DNA from: Sphingobacteriales bacterium
Lineage (GTDB): Bacteria; Bacteroidota; Bacteroidia; Sphingobacteriales; Sphingobacteriaceae
Length of the DNA: 42,335 nt
NCBI GenBank assembly: GCA_947505035.1
Contig: CANNIS010000005.1
Location: 1 to 42,335, forward strand
Reading direction: 5' to 3'
The translations under genes were made by a program, and so were the position numbers. Under the pieces are notes generated by a model. It did not search any database, was not told the DNA's origin, and was given only the letters and a program-made list of their open reading frames with translations. The first letter of the stretch is position 1. The number at the start of each line of letters is the position of its first letter. This document shows positions 1 through 9,391 of this stretch, one piece after another.

Positions 1-98
1 AAGGGTAAAATATCTAAGAATGCAATAAACTGATCGGTCTCTGCTACTTTATAAGCAGGAATTTCGCCAGCAATAATTTTAGAAAAGATACTCAACAT
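1..98 (-). CDS. HIT family protein (N-terminal fragment, runs off the window start)
   Basis: Reverse complement of 1-98 translates [33 protein letters not shown], typical HIT protein N-terminus; ATG overlaps the greA stop (TAATG). Confidence 0.85.
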   Translation of the reverse strand, partial: MLSIFSKIIAGEIPAYKVAETDQFIAFLDILP

Positions 99-571
99 TA
101 TCTTGAAATTTCGATGATTTCAAAATCAACATTACCACTTGGAACAGTAATAGTTACTTTGTCACCTACTGATTTGCCTAATAAGCCTTGAGCGATAGGA
201 GATTTAATGGAGATTTTTCCAGACTTCAAATCAGCTTCTTTTTCGGCAACTAATTGATAAGTCATTTCGGCTCCATTCTTCGTATTTTTTATTTTCACTT
301 TAGACAAAGCCAATACCTTAGACGCATCTAATTTTGATTCGTCAATAACACGAGCACTTCCTAAAACTTGCTCTAGTTTAGAAATTTTTAGCTCTAACAA
401 GCCTTGCGCTTCTTTAGCGGCATCGTATTCGGCGTTTTCGGACAAATCTCCTTTGTCTCTAGCTTCTGCGATTTGCTTAGAAATATTTATACGCTCTACC
501 GCTTTTAAATGCGCTACTTCTTCTTTTAATTTCTCTAATCCCTCTTGCGTAAAATAAGTTACTTCTGACAT
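98..571 (-). CDS. greA: Transcription elongation factor GreA
   Basis: 157 aa; N-terminal coiled coil with [27 protein letters not shown] and C-terminal [23 protein letters not shown]. Confidence 0.97.
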   Translation of the reverse strand: MSEVTYFTQEGLEKLKEEVAHLKAVERINISKQIAEARDKGDLSENAEYDAAKEAQGLLELKISKLEQVLGSARVIDESKLDASKVLALSKVKIKNTKNGAEMTYQLVAEKEADLKSGKISIKSPIAQGLLGKSVGDKVTITVPSGNVDFEIIEISR

Positions 572-610
572 AATAAAAATTGTATTAATGAAAATCTTGT
601 TGGTGCTGAT

Positions 611-650
611 AAAATAAAAGAAGACCGCATATCAATACGGCCTTCTTTTA
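611..650 (-). terminator. Rho-independent terminator downstream of the PorV/PorQ-family gene
   Basis: Minus-strand RNA TAAAAGAAGGCCG-(10-nt loop)-CGGTCTTCTTTTA followed by TTTTATC; 13-bp stem with one G.U pair (A.C on the plus strand), located 21 nt past the stop codon at 671. Confidence 0.8.
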
Positions 651-670
651 TAAAAAAATAAATTATAATG

Positions 671-1717
671 TTATAATGTTATACGCGCAGAAATTGCATG
701 CGTTCCATCATATACATGTGTTACTCTGTATGAATAATCAATGGCAAACGAAGCACCTTTATCATTTAAAGGCAATTCAATGGTACTACCAAAAGTCAAG
801 CCATTATAAACACTTGGAGAAGTTGACGCAAGTTCAATATTTTTCTCGCTGTTATATGCTCCTCTAAACATTAAATAATTTTTGTAACTATACTCTAATC
901 CTAAACCAATTAAATCGTTAGAAAATGAGTTAGATGTAAAATTAAACATGGGTGTTACACGATGGTCTTTTTCAAAATACAAATCGTAAGATAAGCCCAT
1001 GTTTAATAAAGAAGGAATTTGATAAGCTTGTGATTTACGGTATCCTTCTACTGCGAATGGCAAAGTAGGATCTGTAAACGTTGCCATCAAACCATCACCT
1101 TGCATTACCATGTCTGGACCAATGTTACGCAATGCAATTCCGAATTTTAATTCGTCGTTATCACCGCCGGTATATTGAATACCTGCATCTAAAGAAAATC
1201 CTGAAGAATTTAAATCTGCAATTGATTGCTGAATGCCTCTCACCAAAATACCCCCGTGAATACTGTTGGAGAATTCTTTTGAATACGCTAAAGCGAAATT
1301 CACTAATTTAGGAGAGAATTTTCCAATATTTCCTTCTGGTCTATCGTTGGTCGTTACATCGATATCACCAAAATCCATTGACATGATACTGATACCTAAT
1401 ACGCCGGATGTTCCTACTTTTTGACTCAATCCAAATGCGCTGATGTTTACATCAGAACCTTTTAACCAAGTTGTTCTAGAGAAAACTACTTCGGTGTTTT
1501 TAGTATAAGCTAATCCGCCAACGTTGACATTCATGGCTTCTACACCTTTTGCCATTGCCGTATTGATACCACCAAATCCGGCACTACGCGCCCAAGGGTT
1601 AATTAATAATTCTGTTGCGCCGCCAGTACCTGCGCGCTCGCCATTACCTGCAATTAAAATTGCAGGTAATAAAGCGCCTAATAATGTAGTACTTACTATT
1701 TTAAAAATATTTTTCAT
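671..1717 (-). CDS. PorV/PorQ family outer-membrane protein
   Basis: 348 aa with signal peptide, GGATELLINPWARSAGFGGINTAMAKGVEAMNVNVGGLAY N-terminal signature and beta-barrel-like alternation to the C-terminus (ISARITL). Confidence 0.85.
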   Translation of the reverse strand: MKNIFKIVSTTLLGALLPAILIAGNGERAGTGGATELLINPWARSAGFGGINTAMAKGVEAMNVNVGGLAYTKNTEVVFSRTTWLKGSDVNISAFGLSQKVGTSGVLGISIMSMDFGDIDVTTNDRPEGNIGKFSPKLVNFALAYSKEFSNSIHGGILVRGIQQSIADLNSSGFSLDAGIQYTGGDNDELKFGIALRNIGPDMVMQGDGLMATFTDPTLPFAVEGYRKSQAYQIPSLLNMGLSYDLYFEKDHRVTPMFNFTSNSFSNDLIGLGLEYSYKNYLMFRGAYNSEKNIELASTSPSVYNGLTFGSTIELPLNDKGASFAIDYSYRVTHVYDGTHAISARITL

Positions 1718-1742
1718 ATCTGATTTTTAATTCGTTCAACAA

Positions 1743-4700
1743 TTAAAAGTTTGTAAAATCAACAGGTCTCATTACACCTAACCATTTCAGCGTTTTCTCG
1801 CCAATGTCGTCGCAATAAATGTGAATAATATACACACCAGTTGCAATTGGGATTCTATTTGAATTTCTTAAATCCCATTCAATACTAGTGGTAGCCGCAT
1901 CAGATTTTGTAATTCTGCGCACTAACATACCATTGGTTGTATATACTGTTACTGTTGCTTTTGCAGGTAAATTAGTAAACCTAACTTTGTTAATGTTTTT
2001 GTCTGTTTCGTAAGTTGAATATGCATAGTATGGATTAGGCACCACATTAATTAATGATAATGCATTTTTATTATCCTCTGCCTTGTTGTCGAATGCAGAT
2101 CTTACAGAATTTTGTGTATTGAACTTGTAAACTGGCACACCTGTTCCTGTTGCCTCTGTTGCGAATTTTACATATGGTTTAGAAACGCGCAACCTTACTT
2201 TTACATCTGTTGATAATAATTGCTTACCCGCTGTTAATACTGGAACCGTAACCCAATCAACCATATAGTATGCTGTTTTTTGATCTGCATAAGCTGGATT
2301 GTTCAAATCTGTTCCGTTTTTACTTAACAAATTCCACAATTGATTACAGCCATCATATGGACGACGTGTTACATATATATGGTGACGACCTCCACGATTC
2401 AAGAAACTAGTATTTGAGGTTGGATTCCATTTCATATCGGCGCCATTTTCGTCTGCTAAAGCCGAAGCTTCTGCAAAGAAAATATTTACGCGTTCTCCGT
2501 TTTCTAAGTTAATTGCATAACCAGGGAATTTACTTTTACCAATACCGTAACCAATATTGTCCTGTCTCAAATTCATTCTCTTTTCATTGTTTTTAGAAGG
2601 CTCAATGGTTCCACCAACAGATGATTCTACTACAATACATTCTGACCATTTGGTGGTATCACTGGTAAACACGATATCGTAACTTCCGATTGAATCAAAT
2701 TTATAAGCCGTACCTTTTGTTACTTGATCGAATAAAGGACTTGTTTTCTTTAAATCTGTTGAAGTTGGATTTCTTAGTAATTTATAAGGCGCCCAAGTAC
2801 CACTTAATACATTGCTGTATACTTCGTCAGGGTCTACGGTTGCATTATTTTCTATCCAACCAGCAACGGCAGGTGTTGCATTACTTGCTAATCCGCTGTA
2901 ACCTGATAGCCAATTTTTAGATTTATCTGCATAAACAATAGAGGCTTCTAAGAAGTTATTATTGTTTTCAATGGCAGTAGCTGTACCCGGAGCACTTAAA
3001 GTATTGTTTACTCTAATAGAAAAACCAAGTGGTTTTGCATTCACTAAACGAGGCAAACCGTTCGAACCTATATCGTATGTACGAATTTGTGCTGCTTGCT
3101 CATTTTCATTTAAAGTAGTACTGGTATTATAGGTAGTATCCGAAACCATTAAAGTGTCATTGGTATCATCGTTTAATAATACATAACTCTTCATGTCTGC
3201 GGTAAATTCTAAGCGGTAATTTGCTTTTTCTAAAATGGTAGGATTGTAAACATTTATAGTTACTGGTCCTTTACTTACCGCATACTTTGCTTTGGGTTTT
3301 GTTGCACCTTTTAATACACCAGAAATAATATCTGATTCTGATGTTGGATCTAAATCTAACACTGCACCGCCATTACCTGCTCCAGCAAATCTAGTCACTG
3401 CTAAGCCGTCGTCTGCGATTCCATTAATTTTTCCGTTTAAAACTTGGCGGTTAGGAATTACTTTCACCACTTTAGTACTTGTTCTAGATGGTAAATATTT
3501 GGTGAACACTGCAGAATCTGCAACTGCATATGGAATACAAATAAAGTAATAATCTTTTCCGTTAATAAATTTACCATCAAAGCTGGTCGCGAATTGATCA
3601 GTAGCTACCTCAAAGTAATGTGCCACTCCTTTGTTTTCTCCGTCAATTTCAATTTTCGCTTGCGTGCTTTGTGTATTTGAATCAAAAGATTTATTGATTA
3701 CTCTTGAAATTTTATCTTTAATATCTACTTGTAAAATTTCAATTGCTTTAGAAATATCATTTAAGTTACTTACTGAAACTGTTTGATCTTTTACTTGATA
3801 GATTCTATAACCTTGGAATTTGTAATTGTATAATTTCAAATCTTCGTTATCTAATTCTCTTGCATTGTATCTTTCGCATTTAGTAGCTCCCTCTAACATG
3901 ATTTTAATTTTCTTGTCGCCTGGAACCACTACCATATTTACTGGCTCTGGACCATTCGCTAATTTAAATGCATTGTCAAATAAAACTTGTGCTTTATCAT
4001 CGCCTACTAATACAGCCGTTACAGATGATTTATTATCGCCATTATCTGCACGACCATAAACTGCACCAATAATTACTTCATTGACTGCGCCCGGTTGTAA
4101 AGTAAATGGCCCTGAAGATTGAACCATACGTCTATCTCCTGGTGTACTCGTTTCGTCCCATGGTGCACGGCCATCTGGATCTGTTGAGCCAGGGAATGCA
4201 TATAAACAAGTATCTGTTCCACCTCTACCTGTTGCTTGGCCATAAGTTAACGGTTGCCCATCTGCCCAAAAGCCTCTTAAGTAGCGGTATAATTGATTTG
4301 CGTTTGATGGATCGGAGTTGATACCCGCTTGACCTGCATTGGTAAAGAACATAAAAGTAGACATTGGTAATTCATTTCCGTTTTCATCTTTAGGACCACG
4401 GAAATAATCGATACCAAAACATGGAGGCGTTGCACCATAACCTAAAGCACCTACTCCTCCATCTTCATCATCATTATCTGCATTGTAAGTATAACCCAAA
4501 CTTCTTCTTTTAGGAGGAAGTGGGCCCGATGGGCCGTCACTATCTACTAATGCCATGTTGCAACCTACAAAGTCATCTGATGCATTACCTAAATCTGAAT
4601 CGGTAAATACACCAAAGTAGGTTTTAAATAATGGGGTGCTTGAACGGTTATATACGGAATACTTATAGAAAGTCATATTATTTAATTCGTTCGAAGTTTT

Positions 4701-5486
4701 GAACGCAAATGCTAAAGCGTGTACTTCTAATCCAATGGGCTCGCCACCTGGATAAGCGGTATGCACGCCACCTTTATCATTGTAAACCCACCAAATCATT
4801 TGATCTGGTTTAGCACCCAATTCATTAGGATCTAAAGTTGGGTAGTCACCACTCGCTGTATTGTAAATACCGTCGCCGTCTGCATCAAAGAATGGCGCCA
4901 TAAATTGAGCTTGTCCTTTACTTGCGTCTCCGTTACCTGGCCATTTTGCAATGTTTTCTGAAACAACTCCGCTTGATACATATTCTGTAATTTCTGGACG
5001 CAATACACTGTATTGTTTATCCCATGCTTTACAATCATCTTTAGTAACCGTAGCGGTTAAAGTATCTAAGGGGCCTGGCCAAAAATCTAAACCTGTTTGA
5101 CGATAGGTTTGACCAGCGGTTTTTAATTGTTCACCACCGTCAACACCACCAAACCACAAACCTGATGCAAAAGAAGCATGAATACTTCTTACTCCTGGAT
5201 CTACTTTTGGTACTTCATATCTTGCATTTTTAGTTGCAAAAATATCCCACCACATATCTCCGCCGTTTAACAATCTACAACGCACATTGTTAACATCTAA
5301 ATCAATTTGTGAGGATGCTGGGTCGCAAATATTTGCAGCCCTCATTTGTGTGCGAGGATAAGTTGGTGTCCCCGCTCCTGGGCCTTTGTATACATCGGCC
5401 TTTACTTGTCCTACTCCTAATGCAAGTGTCAAAAAACTTGCACCAACAAAAGCAGATAGTTTATATGATATATTTTTCATTTTCAT
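1743..5486 (-). CDS. Large secreted protein with T9SS-like C-terminal domain
   Basis: 1247 aa; signal peptide; C-terminal NVVPNPYYAYSTYETDKNINKVRFTNLPAKATVTVYTTNGMLVRRI...WDLRNSNRIPIATGVYIIHI resembling type A sorting domains. Confidence 0.8.
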   Translation of the reverse strand: MKMKNISYKLSAFVGASFLTLALGVGQVKADVYKGPGAGTPTYPRTQMRAANICDPASSQIDLDVNNVRCRLLNGGDMWWDIFATKNARYEVPKVDPGVRSIHASFASGLWFGGVDGGEQLKTAGQTYRQTGLDFWPGPLDTLTATVTKDDCKAWDKQYSVLRPEITEYVSSGVVSENIAKWPGNGDASKGQAQFMAPFFDADGDGIYNTASGDYPTLDPNELGAKPDQMIWWVYNDKGGVHTAYPGGEPIGLEVHALAFAFKTSNELNNMTFYKYSVYNRSSTPLFKTYFGVFTDSDLGNASDDFVGCNMALVDSDGPSGPLPPKRRSLGYTYNADNDDEDGGVGALGYGATPPCFGIDYFRGPKDENGNELPMSTFMFFTNAGQAGINSDPSNANQLYRYLRGFWADGQPLTYGQATGRGGTDTCLYAFPGSTDPDGRAPWDETSTPGDRRMVQSSGPFTLQPGAVNEVIIGAVYGRADNGDNKSSVTAVLVGDDKAQVLFDNAFKLANGPEPVNMVVVPGDKKIKIMLEGATKCERYNARELDNEDLKLYNYKFQGYRIYQVKDQTVSVSNLNDISKAIEILQVDIKDKISRVINKSFDSNTQSTQAKIEIDGENKGVAHYFEVATDQFATSFDGKFINGKDYYFICIPYAVADSAVFTKYLPSRTSTKVVKVIPNRQVLNGKINGIADDGLAVTRFAGAGNGGAVLDLDPTSESDIISGVLKGATKPKAKYAVSKGPVTINVYNPTILEKANYRLEFTADMKSYVLLNDDTNDTLMVSDTTYNTSTTLNENEQAAQIRTYDIGSNGLPRLVNAKPLGFSIRVNNTLSAPGTATAIENNNNFLEASIVYADKSKNWLSGYSGLASNATPAVAGWIENNATVDPDEVYSNVLSGTWAPYKLLRNPTSTDLKKTSPLFDQVTKGTAYKFDSIGSYDIVFTSDTTKWSECIVVESSVGGTIEPSKNNEKRMNLRQDNIGYGIGKSKFPGYAINLENGERVNIFFAEASALADENGADMKWNPTSNTSFLNRGGRHHIYVTRRPYDGCNQLWNLLSKNGTDLNNPAYADQKTAYYMVDWVTVPVLTAGKQLLSTDVKVRLRVSKPYVKFATEATGTGVPVYKFNTQNSVRSAFDNKAEDNKNALSLINVVPNPYYAYSTYETDKNINKVRFTNLPAKATVTVYTTNGMLVRRITKSDAATTSIEWDLRNSNRIPIATGVYIIHIYCDDIGEKTLKWLGVMRPVDFTNF

Positions 5487-5491
5487 TTATC

Positions 5492-8400
5492 TTAGAAGTT
5501 ATAGATTGCACCAATTCTAATTACTCTTGGTAATTTAAAGTTATCAGGATTATTCACTGCAATATGATACATGTCCATGTAAGCTTGTGGATCTTGGAAT
5601 TCAGTTAATGGTTGAACCGCTTGCGGTGAAGTTAAATAACCATCATCATCAGGTAAACCTGTAGCTGGATATAAACTTGCAATTCGTTTTGCGTTCAGAA
5701 CATTTTGAACCAACACATATAAATTTAAAGATGAACTTCTTCCTTTTCCATCGGCTGCTTTAGCAGTTAATTGAAAGTCTTTATCCATTCTTAAATCCAT
5801 ATTAATTTGCCAAGGTAAACGAGAACCATTGATCTCCCCAATTAACCTTCTGAAACGCGTATCGCCTGCAGAAAGAATATTCTGTACAATGTCTTGTGAA
5901 ATTCTTGAATATGGTGTTCCAGAACCAGCTCTAATGATAAAGTTAGAACCGAAACCTTCTAATAAACCTTTCAAAGCAGCAGGGCCATTGTAATCTGTAC
6001 CCATACCATAACGGTAATCAAGTGAAGCTACAATAGTATGTCTTTGGTCGTAATCTAATGGCAATGGAATTCTGATTGGCTCAGACTCCCCACTCGAAAT
6101 TAAATTTCCAGAAGAGGATGCATTAGAACCCGTTCCATTTGCAAACTGTAAAGTATAGGCAATGTTTGCAGATAAGTTATTGGTTCTTCTTAAATCATAC
6201 TGTAAAGTAAATCCTTTAATAGTACCAAAATCTTGGTTTTTAAAAGTAATATAAGAAGCAGGATAAGCTGTTGTAATTTGTACTTGTTGGAAGTTATCTT
6301 TTAACTCTTTATAGAAAGCGGTTAAAGTTAAGGCCGAAGTATTTCCAATTTTTTGTTTAAAACCTAACTGGTAGTTGATGGTTTTTTCTGGCGAAATATC
6401 CGGACTAACTATAGTTACATTTTGTGCACTCTTCGAATATAAATAGTAATTGATTGGATTACTGAATACGTTTGAACGAGGACGTTGTGTTAAGATGTCG
6501 TAGTTCGCAAAGAAATTTGCTTCGTCCGAAATAGGGAAAGAGAAAGCAACACGCGGCATGATTTGCGTTTGTGGCGCATAATCTTTAAAGCTATCTTTGG
6601 TTATTCTTGTATCGCCTTTATCGTTGAATGATTCTGATGTTAACCATGGCGTAACTTTACCGTCTTGTGTGCTTTTAATCGCAGTTACATCTGTAATCAT
6701 GTTACCTGCTGCATCATAGAAAACATCGCCCATTCTATAACCTCTAACACCACCGAATTGTTTATCGTTAACGTAAACCACTGCATCATCAGAAATATTA
6801 TCAGGTTTGCCGGTGATTTCTTTTGCTTTTCTAGTATCATATAAAGAGTATCTGTCTTTCAATACTTGTTGGTTGGCATCGAAACGATCGATACGCACCC
6901 CTAAACTAAAGATGACATCTTTATAAGTAAATTTATCTTGGATATAACCAGCAATGTACACTGGTCTGAATGCTCCAACCGAATTAAGTTGAGGTGTATC
7001 TGTTGTAAAGATTTCTGAGAAAGTAGGATTCTCTGTGCTTTTCAATTTCTTTCCATCATAAGAATATCCAGAATATGTAGTAAGCCGATTTTGCAATAAA
7101 AGTTCTGATCCAATGTCTGATAATTGGAAGGTAGATGGATCGTAAGCATCCACATCTAAATAGTCTCCCGCTTTTAAGCCTAATCTTTCTCTGACTATTT
7201 GTGCAAAACCAGGATCACCCACTGGAAAATCATTTGCTCTGCTCCAAGTTACGGTATCGCCCGAAACAGAAACGCCAGCAGCGTTTAAGTCGATGATTGA
7301 ATATCCTGTAGTCGCATCAACACTCAAAGCCGATTTGTCTAAAGATAAATAGCCATTAGCTTGTTGACGCATAAGAGACCATAAACCTATAGGGTTAATT
7401 CTAAATCTGCTTTCGATCCTTTGCTCGTACTCTAAACCAACTTGTATAGAGTGATTTTTAATGTCGGCAGAGGCCATCGCAGAAATTCTATATTGATCTC
7501 TTAAATTTTCTTCATAAGCATTTGCAACCGCACCTGGTTGGTTAAATAAACCACCATAAATACTTGGTGCACTGTTTCCATTTACAATACCACCTAAGCC
7601 CTGAAAGGTAGTTAAACTATTAATAGTACCCTCGCCAATTTCGCTATTGATAAATGAGTATAATGAGGAAACATAATTTGCTAAATATGGATTGGCAGAA
7701 CCTGCATTAAATAAAAATGCAGTGTCTCTAGTACCTGCATTTGTACCTGTTCCTACACTTTGGAAACGCACAGTATCTCCGTTAGAAGTTAGGACGGTAT
7801 CTGAAGAGGCAATAGCGCCGTATCTGTTTGTACGAAGTGTTTCGAATTTGCCGATATGACCATAGTTAAATAAATTTGCTTTATGGTTTGGATCTTGTTG
7901 TACACTTTGATCTCTAGAGAAATCTGCTTGTATGGTATAATATGCATTTTTCAATAAGTTTTTGCTTTCATCTTCGCCATTACTAGAGAATTTTTGAGTA
8001 TAACGACCATACACACGATAAGTATTTCTAGAAAATTCTTGGTTGTTATCAGAATTAAATAACATGTTAGTCCTGTTATATAATTTTTGATAACGGCTCG
8101 TACCAGAGAAACCAAATTTGAAAGTGTTATTTAAACTTGGTTGAAAATCTAAACTTGCATTAAAATTGATGTTACGAATTTCGTTACCATCTTGCACTTT
8201 TGATTTGTGGTCTATTTGTCCATTTTGTGTATAGTTACCATTTGGCACAGCCACAATTGGATTCGCAGATCCGGGAGTAAAATTAAAAGTTGCTGGATTT
8301 TTTCTAACAGATTCTAACCATGCAGAGTTTGCTTTCCAAGCGCCAACATAAGATGGGTTTTGATCTCTCTTACTTTCTAACTCGCCCGATAAAAAGAATC

Positions 8401-9229
8401 CTAAAATCGGTCTTTCTCCTTCTTGTCCTTTATTATGAATTAATAATGGGCCACTCAAATTTCCACTTACTAAATTATATCCGTAAGAATCTAAAAATTC
8501 AGAAGTAGCAGCTTCTACACCACCACCTAATTTTCTTGATGGCCCTTTTGTGGTGATAGTAATAATACCACCCGTTGCATCTCCGTATTGAGCAGGTACA
8601 CCACCAGTAATTACTGAAATTTGCTCTATTGCACCTTGAGGCACGCCGGTAATTCCCCTCACTTTTACACCATCAATATAATAATCGTTTGCATCATCTC
8701 TCGAACCCTTCACGATTAGGCCATCTCCTTCATCTGCTTGGTAAACACCTGCAGTTGTTGACACTAAAGAGTTAATATTTCTGGTAGGAAGTTTTACAAT
8801 TTCTTCCGCTGTTAAAGTTCCTCCTGCAGTATTGTTGTCTCTTTCAATCAAAGGTTTCGCGTAATCTGTTACGGTTACTGTTTGAATGTTAGTTACACTA
8901 GCAGCAATATCCGGATTGACATAGGTTTGTCTGTTAGCGTTAATTAAAACTCCGCTAATGATCCTTTTACTGTAGCCTATGATTTCCACGCGGACATCAT
9001 ACTTTCCTGGAGAGATTGGTTTGATAACATAGTTGCCATCAAAGTCTGTTTGTTGCGCAGCAACCTGAGTTCCATTTAACTCTACGATTACTCCTGCAAA
9101 CGGCACTCCCTCTTTAGTCTTAGCGTCTACAACCTTTCCTCTTAGTTCACCTGCACCGCTTTGCGCGACTGCCGATTGGCCAATTGTGATGGTTAACAAG
9201 ACTAAGAATGCGTAAAACTTTCTTATCAT
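5492..9229 (-). CDS. TonB-dependent receptor with N-terminal carboxypeptidase-regulatory-like domain
   Basis: 1245 aa; signal peptide, GELRGKVVDAKTKEGVPFAGVIVELNG regulatory-like domain, plug YYIDGVKVRG...AIEQISVITGGVPAQYGDATGGIITITTKGPSRK, beta-barrel ending RVIRIGAIYNF. Confidence 0.92.
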   Translation of the reverse strand: MIRKFYAFLVLLTITIGQSAVAQSGAGELRGKVVDAKTKEGVPFAGVIVELNGTQVAAQQTDFDGNYVIKPISPGKYDVRVEIIGYSKRIISGVLINANRQTYVNPDIAASVTNIQTVTVTDYAKPLIERDNNTAGGTLTAEEIVKLPTRNINSLVSTTAGVYQADEGDGLIVKGSRDDANDYYIDGVKVRGITGVPQGAIEQISVITGGVPAQYGDATGGIITITTKGPSRKLGGGVEAATSEFLDSYGYNLVSGNLSGPLLIHNKGQEGERPILGFFLSGELESKRDQNPSYVGAWKANSAWLESVRKNPATFNFTPGSANPIVAVPNGNYTQNGQIDHKSKVQDGNEIRNINFNASLDFQPSLNNTFKFGFSGTSRYQKLYNRTNMLFNSDNNQEFSRNTYRVYGRYTQKFSSNGEDESKNLLKNAYYTIQADFSRDQSVQQDPNHKANLFNYGHIGKFETLRTNRYGAIASSDTVLTSNGDTVRFQSVGTGTNAGTRDTAFLFNAGSANPYLANYVSSLYSFINSEIGEGTINSLTTFQGLGGIVNGNSAPSIYGGLFNQPGAVANAYEENLRDQYRISAMASADIKNHSIQVGLEYEQRIESRFRINPIGLWSLMRQQANGYLSLDKSALSVDATTGYSIIDLNAAGVSVSGDTVTWSRANDFPVGDPGFAQIVRERLGLKAGDYLDVDAYDPSTFQLSDIGSELLLQNRLTTYSGYSYDGKKLKSTENPTFSEIFTTDTPQLNSVGAFRPVYIAGYIQDKFTYKDVIFSLGVRIDRFDANQQVLKDRYSLYDTRKAKEITGKPDNISDDAVVYVNDKQFGGVRGYRMGDVFYDAAGNMITDVTAIKSTQDGKVTPWLTSESFNDKGDTRITKDSFKDYAPQTQIMPRVAFSFPISDEANFFANYDILTQRPRSNVFSNPINYYLYSKSAQNVTIVSPDISPEKTINYQLGFKQKIGNTSALTLTAFYKELKDNFQQVQITTAYPASYITFKNQDFGTIKGFTLQYDLRRTNNLSANIAYTLQFANGTGSNASSSGNLISSGESEPIRIPLPLDYDQRHTIVASLDYRYGMGTDYNGPAALKGLLEGFGSNFIIRAGSGTPYSRISQDIVQNILSAGDTRFRRLIGEINGSRLPWQINMDLRMDKDFQLTAKAADGKGRSSSLNLYVLVQNVLNAKRIASLYPATGLPDDDGYLTSPQAVQPLTEFQDPQAYMDMYHIAVNNPDNFKLPRVIRIGAIYNF

Positions 9230-9268
9230 AATGTTGATCTTAAGGTTTATTGATTTTTTAATATAAAA

Positions 9269-9301
9269 TAAATATAATGTTATTATAATTTAAAAAACAA
9301 A
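9269..9301 (-). promoter_or_regulatory. Candidate Bacteroidota promoter for the TonB receptor operon
   Basis: Minus strand TTTG-N21-TATATTTA, close to TTTG-N19-TAnnTTTG, about 40 nt upstream of the start at 9229. Confidence 0.35.
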
Positions 9302-9391
9302 TTTTAGTAAGAGAAATGTTACAATAAAAATGCAACCTTTTGAAAGTGAATTCAAATGGCATTAAAAATCAATTATTTAGCTGAATTTTAG

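Noticed and set aside
676-5533. Many small plus-strand ORFs (60-85 aa) in the TBDR operon region
   Set aside because: All antisense to long, family-recognisable minus-strand genes; low-complexity translations.
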